From Agrobacterium vaccinii (lineage in GTDB: Bacteria > Pseudomonadota > Alphaproteobacteria > Rhizobiales > Rhizobiaceae), in the NCBI RefSeq assembly GCF_021310995.1, contig NZ_CP054150.1, positions 2,108,001 through 2,172,000 of the forward strand: a stretch of DNA of 64,000 nt, written 5' to 3'. The notes beneath the pieces were generated by a model that did no database searches, was not told the origin of the DNA, and worked only from the letters and a program-made list of their open reading frames with translations. How positions within the stretch are numbered: position 1 is the first letter of the stretch; every line of letters begins with the position of its first letter. Shown here piece by piece: positions 18,801-27,896 of this stretch. The position numbers and the translations under genes were made by a program.

Positions 18801-19517
18801 ATGCAGCGGCTAGGGTTGGTACTTGCAATCCAAAGCCTTTCGCTCGCTTTATCGGCCTGCAACACGACGGATACGCTGACACCGCTGGTGGATGTCGGCC
18901 ATGGCAACACGCAATCGACACCCGTCACTCAGGGCGATCTCGACCAGATGGCGGCAGCAGCGGACCGGTCTCCATCAGGCGTTTCCGCGCAAATTCCGGC
19001 CTATGCACCGCAAAATACCCGCCAAGCCCAGGCGCAAGCGATAACGAGCGGCGCACAATATGGCCAGCCGGTCGCCTCGCAGCAGACACCGCCCGCACAG
19101 CCCCAGAACCAGCCCAATACCCAGACTGCGTCCCTGCCCTCTGGCTCCGCCGCTGGTACAATCCGATTCCTTCCCATCATCGGCGCGCCGGTTCAGGCCG
19201 TAACGCCGCTTTCACGGCAACTGGGTGCGGAAGCACGGGCAAAGGGTCTGACCATCCGCCCCTCTGGCGATACGAGCACGGAAAACATCCTGAAGGGATA
19301 TCTCTCCGCCTTTGCCGATGGCTCCAATGTGACCATCATCTATGTCTGGGATGTTCTGGATGCAAATGGCGCCCGCCTCCACCGCCTGCAAGGTCAGGAA
19401 ACCGTTCCCGCCCGCGGCAGCGACCCCTGGGCATCGGCATCTGACAGCACCATGCAAAAAATTGCGGCGAAGACATTGAACGATTACCAGTCGTGGAAAC
19501 AGGCACAACGGGGATAG
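18801..19517 (+). CDS. Predicted outer-membrane or periplasmic lipoprotein
   Basis: 238 residues. A lipoprotein signal peptide ends in the lipobox LSAC with the modified Cys at 20. A long low-complexity Gln/Pro/Ala/Thr linker follows (about 45-120), then a more ordered domain from about 125 (GTIRFLPIIGAPVQAVTPLS) to the end, with VTIIYVWDVLDANGARLHRLQG. I recognise no named family. The start at 18801 has GAGGGG upstream. It lies between the lgt run and prs. Confidence 0.75.
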   Translation: MQRLGLVLAIQSLSLALSACNTTDTLTPLVDVGHGNTQSTPVTQGDLDQMAAAADRSPSGVSAQIPAYAPQNTRQAQAQAITSGAQYGQPVASQQTPPAQPQNQPNTQTASLPSGSAAGTIRFLPIIGAPVQAVTPLSRQLGAEARAKGLTIRPSGDTSTENILKGYLSAFADGSNVTIIYVWDVLDANGARLHRLQGQETVPARGSDPWASASDSTMQKIAAKTLNDYQSWKQAQRG

Positions 19518-19762
19518 GCCCGTTGAATCCTGTGGGAAAACCTGTCGCATTGCGCGAAGTCACAAAGTTTTCATGAAAATTAAGGGTAACATCCTCTGAC
19601 CTCTTGCATTCACGGGCAACACCGCTATTAAGGCGCCCATGGCAAAACGGCGTGTCCGGCACCCTTCGGGTCGGGTATTCCTCCCCGTTGAACGACGCAG
19701 GGACCGCAGAGAATATCATCTCTACCGGATCTCGGGCGATGGCATGGAAACAGGCGGCACCA

Positions 19763-20695
19763 ATGAAGGTTTTCGCAGGCAATTCGAACCGGCATCTGGC
19801 CGAAGCGATCTGCAAGTATCTTAATGTTCCCTTGGGAAATGCCACTGTAAAGCGGTTTGCGGACCAGGAAATATTCGTGGAAATCGGTGAGAACGTGCGT
19901 GGCGAAGATGTCTTCGTCGTGCAGTCCACCTCCTTCCCGGCAAACGACCACCTGATGGAACTGCTGATCATGATCGACGCCATGCGTCGTTCCTCGGCAA
20001 AGCGCATCACCGCCGTGCTTCCCTATTTCGGCTACGCCCGTCAGGACCGCAAGGCCGGTCCCCGCACACCGATCTCCGCTAAGCTTGTCGCCAACCTGAT
20101 TACCGAAGCCGGTGCCGATCGCGTCATGACGCTCGATCTTCACGCCGGACAGATTCAGGGCTTCTTCGATATTCCGACCGATAACCTCATCGCCGCGCCC
20201 ATTCTGGCCCGCGACGTGAAGGAACATTACGACACCAAGAATGTCATGGTCGTTTCGCCTGACGTCGGTGGCGTGGTACGCGCCCGCTCATTGGCCAAGC
20301 GTCTGGACTGTCTGCTGGCGATCGTCGACAAGCGTCGCGACCGTCCTGGTGAATCCGAAGTCATGAACGTCATCGGTGACGTGACCGGCAAGGACTGCCT
20401 GCTGATCGACGACATCGTCGATTCCGGCGGCACGCTTTGCAACGCGGCTGAGGCTCTCCTGAAGAACGGCGCAACCAGTGTGACGGCTTACATCACCCAC
20501 GGCGTGCTTTCCGGCGGTGCCGTTGCGCGTGTGGCCTCGTCCAAGCTGCGCGAACTCGTCATCACCGACAGCATTCAGCCGACGACGGCGGTTCAATCCG
20601 CCCACAACATCCGCGTCATCACCACGGCCACCCTTCTCGGCGAGGCGATCAACCGCACATCGCTAGAGCAGTCGGTCTCGGGTCTGTTCGACTAA
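19763..20695 (+). CDS. prs: Ribose-phosphate pyrophosphokinase (PRPP synthetase)
   Basis: 310 residues. It makes PRPP from ribose 5-phosphate and ATP, feeding purine, pyrimidine, His, Trp and NAD synthesis in the cytosol. Family marks are [11 protein letters not shown] at the start, [39 protein letters not shown] and the PRPP motif [14 protein letters not shown] chose the ATG at 19763 because the homologous N-terminus (MKVFAGN) begins there. The frame is open from 19604 with unrelated sequence. The 245-base gap before it likely contains its own promoter. Confidence 0.96.
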   Translation: MKVFAGNSNRHLAEAICKYLNVPLGNATVKRFADQEIFVEIGENVRGEDVFVVQSTSFPANDHLMELLIMIDAMRRSSAKRITAVLPYFGYARQDRKAGPRTPISAKLVANLITEAGADRVMTLDLHAGQIQGFFDIPTDNLIAAPILARDVKEHYDTKNVMVVSPDVGGVVRARSLAKRLDCLLAIVDKRRDRPGESEVMNVIGDVTGKDCLLIDDIVDSGGTLCNAAEALLKNGATSVTAYITHGVLSGGAVARVASSKLRELVITDSIQPTTAVQSAHNIRVITTATLLGEAINRTSLEQSVSGLFD

Positions 20696-20724
20696 AACAG
20701 CCAGGTTTACGCACGAATTGAACC

Positions 20725-21609
20725 CTATTCCGCCGTCGCCCTCGATCGGCTTTGGGTGAAAAGGCGTTCATATTCTTTCGCGCCCAGAATCCGCAGGCGC
20801 GTCCCTGACCGGTGCAAACTACCCATAACCATACGCAGCATTGCCATCGCATAGCGACCGCTTTGCACGGCGATGCACGAGATGTCCGCGAGAACGGGCC
20901 TGACCGTGAAGACGTGCCGGTGACTGCCGATTGCAAGGGCGCGGTAGAGGAAAACCGAGATCATGGCGGCGAAGAGTACCGACATGACCGTATCGCTCAG
21001 AAAATGCCGTCCAGCAGCCATACGCATCATCGCCGTGGTTACGATGGCAGCGATTGCCAGACACGCACAAACGACTTTTCCGATACGAGACAGTTGCGGC
21101 CAGATGAGCACGCAAAACGGCAGGACAAGGCTTGCCACCAACGCGACTTCGCCGGAGGAGAAGGAGCAGTTGGAGGAACACTGGTTCGCGAGTTGAAATG
21201 CTGGCGTAAACAATTGCTGCCCGCCGAACTCGATGACACCGTTAGGCCGCGCACGGCCCAGATTTGACTTGAGGATACCGTTCACCAGCATACCCGCACA
21301 GGAGGCCGTGCTGATCCACAAATAGGCCCACACCCTCCAGCCCGTTTTCTGCTGCTGCCCAAGCGCGAGATTGCCAAGGAAGATGAGGAAGGCGATGACG
21401 GCGATAACCTCGCCGCCTCTTCTGATGACGTTTCTCCAGAACTCGAAGACCGGGCCGCCTGCCCACCAGCGACCTGCCTCCCCCATGAAGAACAGTTCTG
21501 CGACTCTGAGATCGATGAAAGGACAGATGGCAAGGACGATGACAGCAAAAAGCGTTGCAATCGTCAGCCACATGGTAATCCGCATATGGGCGATATCCAC
21601 GTCGGTCAT
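20725..21609 (-). CDS. PAP2-family membrane phosphatase, LpxF-like
   Basis: 294 residues with about six membrane helices. The three phosphatase motifs are present: KSNLGRARP (motif 1, KX6RP), SFSSGE (motif 2, with Glu in place of the usual His of SGH) and RMAAGRHFLSD (motif 3). SGE in motif 2 together with nearby cysteines (NQCSSNCSF) resembles the LpxF type of lipid A 4'-phosphatase, so removal of a lipid phosphate in the periplasmic leaflet is plausible. The exact substrate is inference. The last 60 residues are basic and probably cytoplasmic. It converges with prs. Confidence 0.78.
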   Translation of the reverse strand: MTDVDIAHMRITMWLTIATLFAVIVLAICPFIDLRVAELFFMGEAGRWWAGGPVFEFWRNVIRRGGEVIAVIAFLIFLGNLALGQQQKTGWRVWAYLWISTASCAGMLVNGILKSNLGRARPNGVIEFGGQQLFTPAFQLANQCSSNCSFSSGEVALVASLVLPFCVLIWPQLSRIGKVVCACLAIAAIVTTAMMRMAAGRHFLSDTVMSVLFAAMISVFLYRALAIGSHRHVFTVRPVLADISCIAVQSGRYAMAMLRMVMGSLHRSGTRLRILGAKEYERLFTQSRSRATAE

Positions 21610-21759
21610 CGGCTCGACCTGCGTGGCGCATGAAAAAATGGACCGCTCGTAAAAATGTAATGGTGCATATCGATCTATCGCAAAATGACAGAAACGATAT
21701 GCGCTAGGCAGATTACAGTTTTAAGTCGGATCGCGTGATCCGCTGTGATGGATTTCCGG

Positions 21760-21785
21760 CTCCCGGAAGCTTTCGCCTCCGGGAG
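21760..21785. terminator. Hairpin downstream of the aldehyde dehydrogenase gene
   Basis: CTCCCGGA, ten-base loop, TCCGGGAG: a perfect eight-base-pair stem 50 bases beyond the dehydrogenase stop. There is no T tract on the minus strand, so it may stabilise the 3' end rather than terminate. Confidence 0.4.
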
Positions 21786-21835
21786 TATTCCGGCAGGTCA
21801 CCCCACCGGTTCCGGGGAGGATCGTGCGTAACCGA

Positions 21836-23353
21836 TCAGAAGAAGCCGAGCTTGTTGGGGCTGTAGGAGACCAGCAGGTTCTTGGTCTGCTGATAGTGAT
21901 CGAGCATCATCTTGTGCGTTTCGCGACCGATACCGGACTGCTTGTAGCCGCCAAAGGCAGCGCCTGCCGGATAGGCGTGATAACAATTGGTCCAGACGCG
22001 ACCCGCTTCGATGCTGCGCCCCGCCCGGTAAGCCGTGTTGGTATCGCGGCTCCACACACCTGCGCCGAGGCCGTAGACAGTGTCGTTGGCAATCTCGATG
22101 GCTTCATCTAGCGTCTTGAAGGTGGTGACGGAGACGACGGGGCCGAAGATTTCCTCCTGGAAGACCCGCATTTTGTTGTTGCCTTCAAAGATCGTCGGCT
22201 GGATGTAGAAACCGTCCTTGAGGTTGCCCGACAGCGATTTCTTGTCGCCACCGGTCAGCACTTTCGCGCCTTCCTTCTTGCCGATTTCAAGATAGCTCAT
22301 GATCTTGTCGAACTGTTCCTGCGAAGCCTGAGCGCCGATCATGGTCGAAGCATTCAGCGGATCGTCCTGGCTGATGGCTTCGACGCGCTTGATGGCCTTT
22401 TCCATGAAGCGATCATAGATCGACTCGTGCACCAGCGCCCGGGACGGGCATGTGCAGACTTCGCCCTGGTTGAGCGCGAACATCGCAAAGCCTTCCAGCG
22501 CCTTGTCGAGGAAAGCATCGTCTTCGTCCATCACGTCTGCAAAGAAGATGTTGGGTGACTTGCCACCCAGTTCCAGCGTGATGTTGGTGACGTTATCGGC
22601 AGCATAACGCATGATTTCTTTGCCGACCGATGTCGAGCCGGTAAAGGCGATCTTGGCAATGCGGCTGCTCTGCGCCAGCGGCTTGCCTGCTTCGGTGCCG
22701 AGACCATTGACGATGTTGACGACACCCGGTGGTAGCAAATCCTCGATCAGCTCCATGACGAGCAGAATGGAGGCTGGCGTTTGCTCAGCGGGTTTGAGAA
22801 CCACGCAGTTACCAGCGGCCAGCGCCGGTGCCAGCTTCCATGTCGCCATGAGGATCGGGAAGTTCCACGGGATGATCTGGCCGACGACGCCCAGAGGCTC
22901 ATGGAAATGATAGGCCACTGTGTCATTGTCGATCTGGCCGATGGAGCCTTCCTGCGCACGCACACAGCCTGCGAAATAGCGGAAGTGATCAATGGCGAGC
23001 GGAATGTCGGCATTCGTTGTTTCGCGCAGCGGCTTGCCGTTGTCCCAGGTTTCAGCGCGCGCGATGACTTCGAGATTGTCTTCGATACGCTGGGCGATAT
23101 TCAACAGAATGTTGGAGCGCTCAGTCACGCTGGTGCGGCCCCATGCGGCGCGTGCTTTGTGCGCTGCATCGAGCGCGAATTCGATATCACTGGCGTCAGA
23201 ACGCGGTACGTCGCAAATCTTTTGGCCTGTGACCGGCGACAGGTTTTCCATATAGCGACCGGACTTTGGCTCCACCCACTGGCCGCCGATGTAGTTTCCA
23301 TATTTCAGCTTGAACGGGGTTTCACCAGCCTTGTGCTGGACCTGAATGTTCAT
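21836..23353 (-). CDS. NAD-dependent aldehyde dehydrogenase (AldA/ExaC type)
   Basis: 505 residues of the ALDH superfamily, oxidising an aldehyde, probably acetaldehyde or another short aldehyde, to the acid. Visible: [19 protein letters not shown] (cofactor binding), [22 protein letters not shown] with the catalytic Glu, and [14 protein letters not shown] with the nucleophilic Cys. The ending, in which [19 protein letters not shown] leads to GFF, is characteristic of the ExaC/AldB group. The start at 23353 has GGGAGGATG upstream. An AcoR-like regulator gene lies 224 bases upstream on the same strand, as is usual for acetoin or alcohol-responsive aldehyde dehydrogenases. Confidence 0.92.
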   Translation of the reverse strand: MNIQVQHKAGETPFKLKYGNYIGGQWVEPKSGRYMENLSPVTGQKICDVPRSDASDIEFALDAAHKARAAWGRTSVTERSNILLNIAQRIEDNLEVIARAETWDNGKPLRETTNADIPLAIDHFRYFAGCVRAQEGSIGQIDNDTVAYHFHEPLGVVGQIIPWNFPILMATWKLAPALAAGNCVVLKPAEQTPASILLVMELIEDLLPPGVVNIVNGLGTEAGKPLAQSSRIAKIAFTGSTSVGKEIMRYAADNVTNITLELGGKSPNIFFADVMDEDDAFLDKALEGFAMFALNQGEVCTCPSRALVHESIYDRFMEKAIKRVEAISQDDPLNASTMIGAQASQEQFDKIMSYLEIGKKEGAKVLTGGDKKSLSGNLKDGFYIQPTIFEGNNKMRVFQEEIFGPVVSVTTFKTLDEAIEIANDTVYGLGAGVWSRDTNTAYRAGRSIEAGRVWTNCYHAYPAGAAFGGYKQSGIGRETHKMMLDHYQQTKNLLVSYSPNKLGFF

Positions 23354-23533
23354 GAGTTCATCCTCCCTGATGAATGCGACCTTTTGGTCGCGTGACAGGA
23401 AGGTGAGCGCAGACTGGGACGATTGATAGGGCGGCGCCGATATTCCGCACCGCACAGTGTTTCACATCTGCGACAGCGCAATCTAGGAATGTATGTCCCG
23501 ATGGCACGAAATCTGTTGGGATGATCATACCTC

Positions 23534-23564
23534 CCTCATTCCTGTGCTTGTCACAGGAATGAGG
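23534..23564. repeat. Palindromic intergenic repeat, short copy
   Basis: CCTCATTCCTGTG, CTTGT, CACAGGAATGAGG: a perfect 13-base inverted repeat between the AcoR-like gene and the aldehyde dehydrogenase gene. The same sequence forms both ends of the longer repeat at 50913-51026 and begins the one at 63950. It appears to be the end module of a REP/RIME-like family. Confidence 0.75.
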
Positions 23565-23577
23565 AAAGACAGCTCTT

Positions 23578-24537
23578 CTAGTGAACCGAAAGCTTCTTCA
23601 TCTTGCGGTGAAGCGTTGCGCGGCTGATGCCCAGCAGCGCTGCTGCCTGCGTGATATTGCCATTGGCGCGCAGCAGGACGCGGCGCAACGCTGCCCGCTC
23701 TGCATCGGCGAGATCGGCGTGTTTGTCGTGCCGGTCTTCGCGAAGAGCGTCAGATGCTGGAATGCCAGCGGCGAGGTGCGAATCGTCAAGCCGCAGCGCA
23801 AGCCGTGCCGCTCGCGTTGCGCCGAGAATGATGTCGTCCTGATCGACCGCCAGCAAAGAGAGTGCCGTCGCATTGCCGGACGGAAGCATGAGAATGCGCG
23901 CGCCCGGAAAAGCACGGCGAAACAGATTACCCTCGATGCGCTGGGCAGCATCGCGCACCGCCTGCGTCAGCACGGAAAAAGTCATTTCGTTGACGTCGTC
24001 TCGGCACGTCGAAATGTCGAGCGCGCCGGTCACCTGCCCGCGATGATCCCGGATGGGTGCCGTCGTGCAGCACAGGCTGATGTTCGATGAGAAGAAGTGC
24101 TGATCGCGGTAGATGGTCACGGAGCGCTCATCGGCCAGAGCCGTTCCGATGCCATTGGTTCCGACACTCGCTTCGCTCCAGAGCGCACCAGACCAGAGAC
24201 CGAGTTGGCGAAAATCGCGGTCATCCGTCGCCGCACCACGCCGCTCCAGCGCCACGCCGTCCGCATCCGTCAGCAAAAGACAGCAGCCCGCCTTGCCGAC
24301 AGCGGTAAAGATACGATCCAGCTCGTCAGCACTTTCGGCAATCAGACCCGCAGAAATCTCGCGCGCCCTGCGAAACTCGGCGTCGGCAAGGAATATCGGC
24401 TCGCTGCTTTTTTCAGGCGACAGGTGATGCATCGTCATGCATCGGCGCCAGGACGCGATGATGGGTGAACTCGCCGCCGCCGATGGCTGGCTGGCGCTCT
24501 GGTACACATGATCCGCATGTGCCGTACCGATGGACAT
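23578..24537 (-). CDS. AcoR-like regulator lacking the AAA+ domain
   Basis: 319 residues. The N-terminal half (about 25-200) matches the AcoR sensor region with a GAF domain (SPIIASWRRCM, then GLWSGALWSEASVGTNGIGTALA and DQHFFSSNISLCCTTAPI). The C-terminus (275-315) is a Fis-type helix-turn-helix (GNITQAAALLGISRATLHRKMKKL). The central sigma-54 activator ATPase, with GAFTGA and Walker motifs, is absent. Only about 75 residues separate the two parts. It should bind DNA and a small molecule but cannot activate sigma-54 polymerase itself. The start has GGGAGGAG upstream. The aldehyde dehydrogenase downstream is the likely target. Confidence 0.82.
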   Translation of the reverse strand: MSIGTAHADHVYQSASQPSAAASSPIIASWRRCMTMHHLSPEKSSEPIFLADAEFRRAREISAGLIAESADELDRIFTAVGKAGCCLLLTDADGVALERRGAATDDRDFRQLGLWSGALWSEASVGTNGIGTALADERSVTIYRDQHFFSSNISLCCTTAPIRDHRGQVTGALDISTCRDDVNEMTFSVLTQAVRDAAQRIEGNLFRRAFPGARILMLPSGNATALSLLAVDQDDIILGATRAARLALRLDDSHLAAGIPASDALREDRHDKHADLADAERAALRRVLLRANGNITQAAALLGISRATLHRKMKKLSVH

Positions 24538-24609
24538 ATGCTCCTCCCGATTTTTACCGGGATGGTGCGCCTGATACCATCAGCTTTCAATAGAAAAAAG
24601 TGTGAAGGG

Positions 24610-26682
24610 TCAGCTTGCCAGCGGAAGCGTCTCGATCGAGGCAGTCTCATCGGCAGGCAACACCCTGTTGACTATGGCATCGATGGTGGTCGCAGGGCCC
24701 GGGCGACCGTAATAATAGCCCTGAACATGCTGGCACCCTTCCTGACGCAGGAACTCCAGATGCGCCTGCGTCTCCACGCCCTCGGCCAGCACCGGAATGT
24801 TGAGACTGTTGGCGAGGATGAGCGTGGAGCGCACGATGGCCTGCGACTGCACATTGCTGCCGAGACCTTCCACGAAACCGCGGTCGATCTTGATCTTGTC
24901 GAAGGGGAAGCTCTGCAAGGTCGACAGCGAGGAATAGCCGGTGCCGTAATCATCCATCGCAATGCGCACGCCGAGCGCTTTCAGGCGGCGTATGGTCAAC
25001 AGAGCGTGACGATGGTCGGCGATGATGCCGCTTTCGGTGATTTCCAGCTCCAACCGCTTGGGCTCCAGCCCGCTTTCCAGCAGGATGCGCTGCACCTTGC
25101 GCACGAAATCCGAATCCGAAAGCTGGAGCGGTGCGACGTTGACGGCAACGCTAAGCGGGTTCTTCCACCGCACTGCTTGCAGGCACGCCTCACGCAGAAC
25201 CCACTCTCCCATCTCGATGATGAAGCCGGTCTGTTCGGCGATCGGAATGAACTCCGCGGGCGAAATCATGCCACGTTCGGGGTGGTTCCAGCGCAGCAAG
25301 ACCTCAAAGCCAACGATAACACCGGTGGCCGTGTCATTCTGCTGTTGAAAATACAGCTCGAACGCACCCTTTCCGAGACCGGAACGCATGCTGACGGCAA
25401 GCGCGTTGCGGGCGCGTGCGGCCTCGTCCATGGATTTGTCGTAAAAGCAGATCGTCCCGGAAACATCCGTTTTGGCGCGGTACATGGCAACATCCGCCTG
25501 CGCGATCAGAGCATCCGGGTCTTTGGTGCCGGAACCGCCGACAGCGATGCCGATGCTCGCACCCACCGACAGGATCGTCTCGTTCCATTCGATAGGCCTG
25601 ACGACCGCGCCCAGCAAACGATGCGCAAATTCCAGCCCGTCGGTCCGGGCATAATAGCGCGGCAAGACGGCTGCGAACTCATCGCCACCGACACGCGCGA
25701 TGAATTCACCCGGCCTCAAAACGGAGCTCATCCGGTCTGCCAATGCGCGCAGCACCGCATCCCCTGCTCCATGGCCGTGGACGTCGTTGATTTCCTTGAA
25801 ACGGTTAAGGTCGAAAGCCAGCAAGGCAAAGCGGGCTGTCGGATCATTGCTGCGCGTGGACAGGGCCTGCAAATGCTCCTGAAACGCAGCGCGGTTGGGA
25901 ATGCCCGTCAGTGCATCGTGCAGGGAAAGATGGCGGTAACGGGCAACCGCCTGCTGGCTGTTTTCCGAATCGATGACATAGGTGGAGAAACCGAAGGCGA
26001 GAAGAACGAAAGTGATGATGATTGCGCTACCACCCATCACGCTCGGCGAAACCAGAGACGGCTCGATCGCCAACGCCGGATCGTATGATACGGAGAAGGC
26101 CGCCATGGCGGTGAAATGGGTGGAGGCAATGGCAAGCACGAGAAACGTCATGCCGCTATATTTGCAGAACCAGTTCACGGGCCGCACGACGCGGTTGGTG
26201 GCCAGTATGCCGAAGATACCACCCAACACCATGGACGCCACCACATAAGCAGGCTCCCACACCAGCGAGCCCTGCACGGTGTAGGCGGCCATGCCGGTAT
26301 AATGCATGCAGGCAATGCCCAGCCCGATGATCAACCCGCCGCCTTCGGCCAGCGCCGTGTTGCCGCCATAGGTCGCAATCGCAAAACCTGCCGTTGTTGC
26401 CAGCACCGAAATAACGAAGGAAAGCCCGGTGAAGCCGGGCAGAAAGCCGACATTGCCGGGGGCCTGATAGCCCAGCATCGCCACGAAATGCGTGGTCCAG
26501 ATCGTGGTGCCGCCAATCATGCCCGCGAGGAAAAGCCAGTTGACCCTCTGGATCGACGCGTATTGGCGCGCCCGTGCAAACAGCCGCATCGTCAAAAAGC
26601 TGCCCAGTATACAGATAACCACTGCGGCAAGCGTGTAACGCGGGTCGTGGTCTATCGTCAGGCAGGTCAGGATTTGATACAT
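24610..26682 (-). CDS. MHYT-GGDEF-EAL membrane protein
   Basis: 690 residues. Residues 1-245 form seven membrane helices with three MHYT-type motifs (TTHFVAMLGY, CMHYTGMAAY, STHFTAMAAF), a proposed metal-dependent sensor for O2, CO or NO. A GGDEF domain follows (255-415, motif RVGGDEF, no RxxD inhibition site), then an EAL domain (430-675) with FEVLLRW, LEITES, MDDYGTGYSS, IKIDRGF and LAEGVET, so the phosphodiesterase residues look complete. It may make or degrade c-di-GMP at the inner membrane. I chose the ATG at 26682. A GTG three codons earlier (26691) is possible. Confidence 0.93.
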   Translation of the reverse strand: MYQILTCLTIDHDPRYTLAAVVICILGSFLTMRLFARARQYASIQRVNWLFLAGMIGGTTIWTTHFVAMLGYQAPGNVGFLPGFTGLSFVISVLATTAGFAIATYGGNTALAEGGGLIIGLGIACMHYTGMAAYTVQGSLVWEPAYVVASMVLGGIFGILATNRVVRPVNWFCKYSGMTFLVLAIASTHFTAMAAFSVSYDPALAIEPSLVSPSVMGGSAIIITFVLLAFGFSTYVIDSENSQQAVARYRHLSLHDALTGIPNRAAFQEHLQALSTRSNDPTARFALLAFDLNRFKEINDVHGHGAGDAVLRALADRMSSVLRPGEFIARVGGDEFAAVLPRYYARTDGLEFAHRLLGAVVRPIEWNETILSVGASIGIAVGGSGTKDPDALIAQADVAMYRAKTDVSGTICFYDKSMDEAARARNALAVSMRSGLGKGAFELYFQQQNDTATGVIVGFEVLLRWNHPERGMISPAEFIPIAEQTGFIIEMGEWVLREACLQAVRWKNPLSVAVNVAPLQLSDSDFVRKVQRILLESGLEPKRLELEITESGIIADHRHALLTIRRLKALGVRIAMDDYGTGYSSLSTLQSFPFDKIKIDRGFVEGLGSNVQSQAIVRSTLILANSLNIPVLAEGVETQAHLEFLRQEGCQHVQGYYYGRPGPATTIDAIVNRVLPADETASIETLPLAS

Positions 26683-26854
26683 AGAGATCACGCATCTGTT
26701 GAATTGTTTCAGACTATAATGGTGATCCCGTTTGCGCCGGGTTTACCGACATAGATAAGCAGATATTAAATTACTCTCCTGAAAGGTGCGCTCGTCGCAG
26801 CGCGTTAAATCACGGCGCGAGGCTGGAGAGACCTGTGCGATGCGTCTGCGGCCC

Positions 26855-26882
26855 TTGCCTTTGCGGCATCTTTGGACTATAG
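26855..26882 (+). promoter_or_regulatory. Candidate promoter for rplY
   Basis: TTGCCT at 26855-26860 and CTATAG at 26877-26882, with 16 bases between, match the alphaproteobacterial housekeeping pattern. Transcription from about 26889 would give a leader near 115 bases. Assigned from sequence only. Confidence 0.4.
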
Positions 26883-26883
26883 G

Positions 26884-26973
26884 GCCCGCATCCGTGTAGA
26901 CACCCTTGGAGGCAACGCGGGCGAGACGGCGTTTTCGAAGGCCTTCTCCAGTTCAATCCGCTGTGTCGGATTG
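26884..26973 (+). promoter_or_regulatory. Structured leader before rplY
   Basis: Two complementary pairs suggest folding of the rplY 5' leader: CCCGC at 26885-26889 with GCGGG at 26917-26921, and the perfect hairpin CAATCCG-CTGTGT-CGGATTG at 26954-26973, which ends about 17 bases before the ribosome binding site. It could be an autoregulatory site for L25 or simply a stable leader. Confidence 0.35.
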
Positions 26974-27004
26974 GGCTCTCCAGACAACCTAAAAGGATTA
27001 TGCC

Positions 27005-27625
27005 ATGAGCAAAGAATCTTATGAGCTCAAGGCCGAAGCGCGCGAACGAGTTGGTAAGGGGTCCTCTCGTGAACTACGTCGCAACGGTTTGATTCCTGCT
27101 GTCATCTATGGTGACAAGCAAGCCCCAATTTCTATCGCGATTTCGACCAACGAAGTCACGAAGCGCGTCCAGGCTGGCGGCTTCATGACGACTGTGGCAA
27201 CGCTCAACGTCGACGGCAAGAAGTACAAGGTTCTGCCGAAGGACTACCAGCGCGACCCAGTCCGCGACTTCATGGTGCACGTAGACTTCCTGCGCGTATC
27301 CGGCAACTCGCAGGTCACTGTTGAAATTCCGGTTCACTTCATCAACGAAGACAAGTCGGAAATCAAAAAGGGTGGCGTTCTCAACATCGTTCGTCACACT
27401 GTCGAAGCCCACGTACCGGCAAACGACATTCCTGATGCGATCACCGTCGATCTCGACGGCCTGAAGATCGGCGACAGCGTTCACATTTCGCAGGTCAAGC
27501 TGCCGAAGAACGTTGCCCCTGTCATCACCGACCGCGACTTCACCATCGCAACCATCGTGCCGCCAACTGTCGCGATCGTTGACGAGACCGAAGAAGCTCC
27601 GGCAGCAGAAGACGCTTCCGAGTAA
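27005..27625 (+). CDS. rplY: 50S ribosomal protein L25 (Ctc form)
   Basis: 206 residues: an N-terminal L25 domain that binds 5S rRNA ([32 protein letters not shown]), then a C-terminal Ctc beta domain (from about 100: [21 protein letters not shown], ending near [15 protein letters not shown]). The long form is usual outside the enterobacteria. It is part of the large ribosomal subunit. The ATG at 27005 has AAAAGGA upstream. A clear terminator follows, so it is transcribed apart from the genes downstream. Confidence 0.96.
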   Translation: MSKESYELKAEARERVGKGSSRELRRNGLIPAVIYGDKQAPISIAISTNEVTKRVQAGGFMTTVATLNVDGKKYKVLPKDYQRDPVRDFMVHVDFLRVSGNSQVTVEIPVHFINEDKSEIKKGGVLNIVRHTVEAHVPANDIPDAITVDLDGLKIGDSVHISQVKLPKNVAPVITDRDFTIATIVPPTVAIVDETEEAPAAEDASE

Positions 27626-27664
27626 TTTTGCTGGCGCCAAGACGCCGCATTTTTCTCTTCATTC

Positions 27665-27697
27665 AAAGCCTCGCATCGCAAGATGCGAGGCTTTTTT
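27665..27697 (+). terminator. Intrinsic terminator after rplY
   Basis: AAAGCCTCGCATC, GCAA loop, GATGCGAGGC and six T. A perfect stem of at least ten base pairs, about 40 bases after the rplY stop. Confidence 0.93.
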
Positions 27698-27896
27698 CAT
27701 GCTCTGTGACGGGCCTGTTTGCCGGTCGTTCGTTTTGTAATTCCTATTTTTAGCAAGAGTTAATCATCCCCGGCAACGATACGTCAAAACTTTAGGTTTA
27801 GGTCTGATGTATTCGCACGTTCGGACCATTCGTCGGCTCCGCTCAGCATTTTATATTTAGGGAAGAGGCTTCATTATCGCGCAGGCGGGGAATTCT

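Noticed and set aside
24508..26088. A 526-codon plus-strand frame opposite the MHYT-GGDEF-EAL gene
   Set aside because: It is antisense to a protein with clear MHYT, GGDEF and EAL motifs, has no ribosome binding site and no protein-like motifs. It is open because of high GC and codon bias.
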